From positions 1-64,000 of the forward strand of contig CAVQQP010000012.1 in assembly GCA_963714995.1 (NCBI GenBank): 64,000 nt of DNA. Direction: 5' to 3'. Under the pieces are notes generated by a model that searched no databases, was not told the origin of the DNA, and was given only the letters and a program-made list of their open reading frames with translations. The stretch comes from Prado023 sp963714995 (GTDB taxonomy: Bacteria; Actinomycetota; Actinomycetes; S36-B12; CAIYMF01). A program made the translations under genes and the position numbers. This document shows, in pieces, positions 62,864 through 64,000 of the stretch; position 1 is the first letter of the stretch, and every line of letters starts with the position of its first letter.

Positions 62864-64000
62864 CAGAGGTCCTTCGCGTCCTTGCCGGCCATCGACATGA
62901 GCGCAGGCAGCGGCAGCTCCTTGCCGGGCAGCAGGATGTTCCAGTACATCCACCGGAACATGACCTTGCCCCAGTGGTTCATCTCGGTCTCCTTCAGCAG
63001 GGAGAACGGGCCCACGCCGGGCAGCGGGTACTTGCCGGTCAGCGGCTCGGTGTCGTAGTTGAAGTCGATGAGCAGGCCCTTGCCGTGGCCGGTCTCGATG
63101 AAGCAGTTGGCATGGCCGTCGAACAGCTCGGTCATCTTCAGGCCCTGGATGTGGCGCAGGAAGTTCGCCGGGAACAGGTCCATCGCGAAGTGGGCGACGG
63201 ATCCGGCCTTGGACGCCGGGATGTTGGAGGCGTCGCCCACGACGAAGATGTTGTCGTGGTCGTCGGACAGCAACGTCTGCTTGTCGACCGGGACGTAGTT
63301 CAGGTCGTCACCGAGCCCTGAGCGGGCGATGTAGTCCGCGCCCATGTTCAGCGGGATGGTGACCAGCAGGTCGTAGGGCACCTCGCGCTCGTCGAAGCTG
63401 ATCAGCTTCTTGGCGTCCGCGTCGATGCTCTCGATCATGAAGTCGCCCTCCAGGGCGATGCCGCGGGTCTCGAGCATGTCGCCGAGGTGCTTGCTGGCGA
63501 CCGGCTTGGTGAAGGCGCCCTCCAGCGGGGTGACGTAGACGATCTCGACCTTGTCGCGCATCCCCTGCTCGCTCGAAGAACGCGTCGGCGAGGAAGGTGA
63601 ACTCCAGGGGTGCGACCGGGCACTTGATCGGCATCTCGGTGATGTGCACCACGAGCCGGCCACCCTCCCAGGTGCGCAGCTTCTCGGCCAGGGCGGTCGC
63701 GCCGGCGAAGGTGTAGAACTCGTGGACGCTGCCACCGAGGTCGTCGGACATGCCCGGGGTCTCCTCGGGCCGCGGCGTGGTGCCGGTGGCGATGATCAGG
63801 TAGTCGTAGCCCAGCTCGGTGCCGTCGAGCAGCAGGACCTTGTTCTCCTCGGGCACGACCTTGTCGATCTCGCCCATCACCAGGTCGACGCCCGTGGGGA
63901 TGAAGCGCTTCTTGGGCTTCACGATCTCGTCCGGGCGGTAGATGCCGAAGGGCACGAACAGGTACCCGGGCTGGTAGTAGTGCGTGTCGTCGGAGTCGAC
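62863..64000 (-). CDS. sqr: Sulfide:quinone oxidoreductase (N-terminus outside window; frameshifted as read)
   Basis: At least 378 residues of a flavoprotein; the N-terminal FAD-binding GxGxxG is beyond the right edge. THYYQPGYLFVPFGIYRPDE is the usual SQR start region. DYLIIATGTTPRP, MPIKCPVAPLEFTFLADAFF (redox Cys), VYVTPLEGAFTKPVASKHLG, IFVVGDASNIPASKAGSVAH and ANCFIETGHGKGLLIDFNY are characteristic. The frame breaks near 63565-63575. It oxidises sulfide to sulfane sulfur and passes electrons to quinone. The SQR type cannot be assigned from this part. Confidence 0.88.

Overview
This is a high-GC Actinomycetota chromosome segment. Supporting family markers are DUF3263, DUF3027, DUF2530, a bacterial XPB helicase with an XPB/Ssl2-like partner, IdeR, a Zn-ribbon threonine synthase and WS/DGAT acyltransferases. 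The gene order from XPB through a cold-shock gene, DUF3027, serC, citrate synthase and pdxH resembles the ercc3-citA neighbourhood of mycobacteria. Many genes have a TANNNT-type -10 box 6-7 nt upstream of the start codon and no Shine-Dalgarno, which suggests leaderless transcripts. I see no tRNA or rRNA genes, CRISPR, insertion sequence or prophage. The genus cannot be told from the window.

Layout. 1-8 kb: a truncated hydrolase, DUF3263, a SAM-I riboswitch controlling a threonine-synthase-like enzyme plus a ThiS/MoaD sulfur carrier, LtrA, and groEL behind two CIRCE operators. 8-19 kb: XPB, its partner, cold-shock protein, DUF3027, DUF2530, a secreted propeller protein, serC, citrate synthase and pdxH. 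19-22 kb: a PH/SHOCT membrane protein and an ABC exporter. 22-39 kb: a nitrate-respiration island with a MOT1 molybdate transporter, moaD-moaA-moaE-moaB-moaC, mobA, moeA, two narK transporters, a Cys-containing HTH regulator and narGHJI. 39-50 kb: mixed housekeeping genes, a decayed fasciclin gene, a (p)ppGpp-synthetase-like gene, an orphan ParA pair and photolyase. 50-52 kb: ideR, a CsoR/CstR-type repressor with its operator, and an NlpC/P60 hydrolase under a c-di-AMP riboswitch. 52-61 kb: a GGDEF/EAL protein running into two tandem WS/DGAT genes, a DOPA dioxygenase, a DUF2089 pair and an acyltransferase. 61-64 kb: a sulfide-oxidation cluster (SQR-DUF1641-TusE/DsrC-DsrE) cut by the right edge.

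How the genes fit together. The Moco genes and the molybdate importer supply the cofactor of NarG, and the narK pair supplies its substrate. Sulfur handling appears three times: the riboswitch-controlled ThiS/MoaD operon, the CstR-like repressor, and the SQR/TusE/DsrE cluster.

Caution. About twenty otherwise normal genes carry single-base frameshifts, often in G/C runs. Most are probably sequencing or assembly errors; these genes are annotated over their full extent with the approximate break position. The fasciclin remnant looks genuinely degraded.
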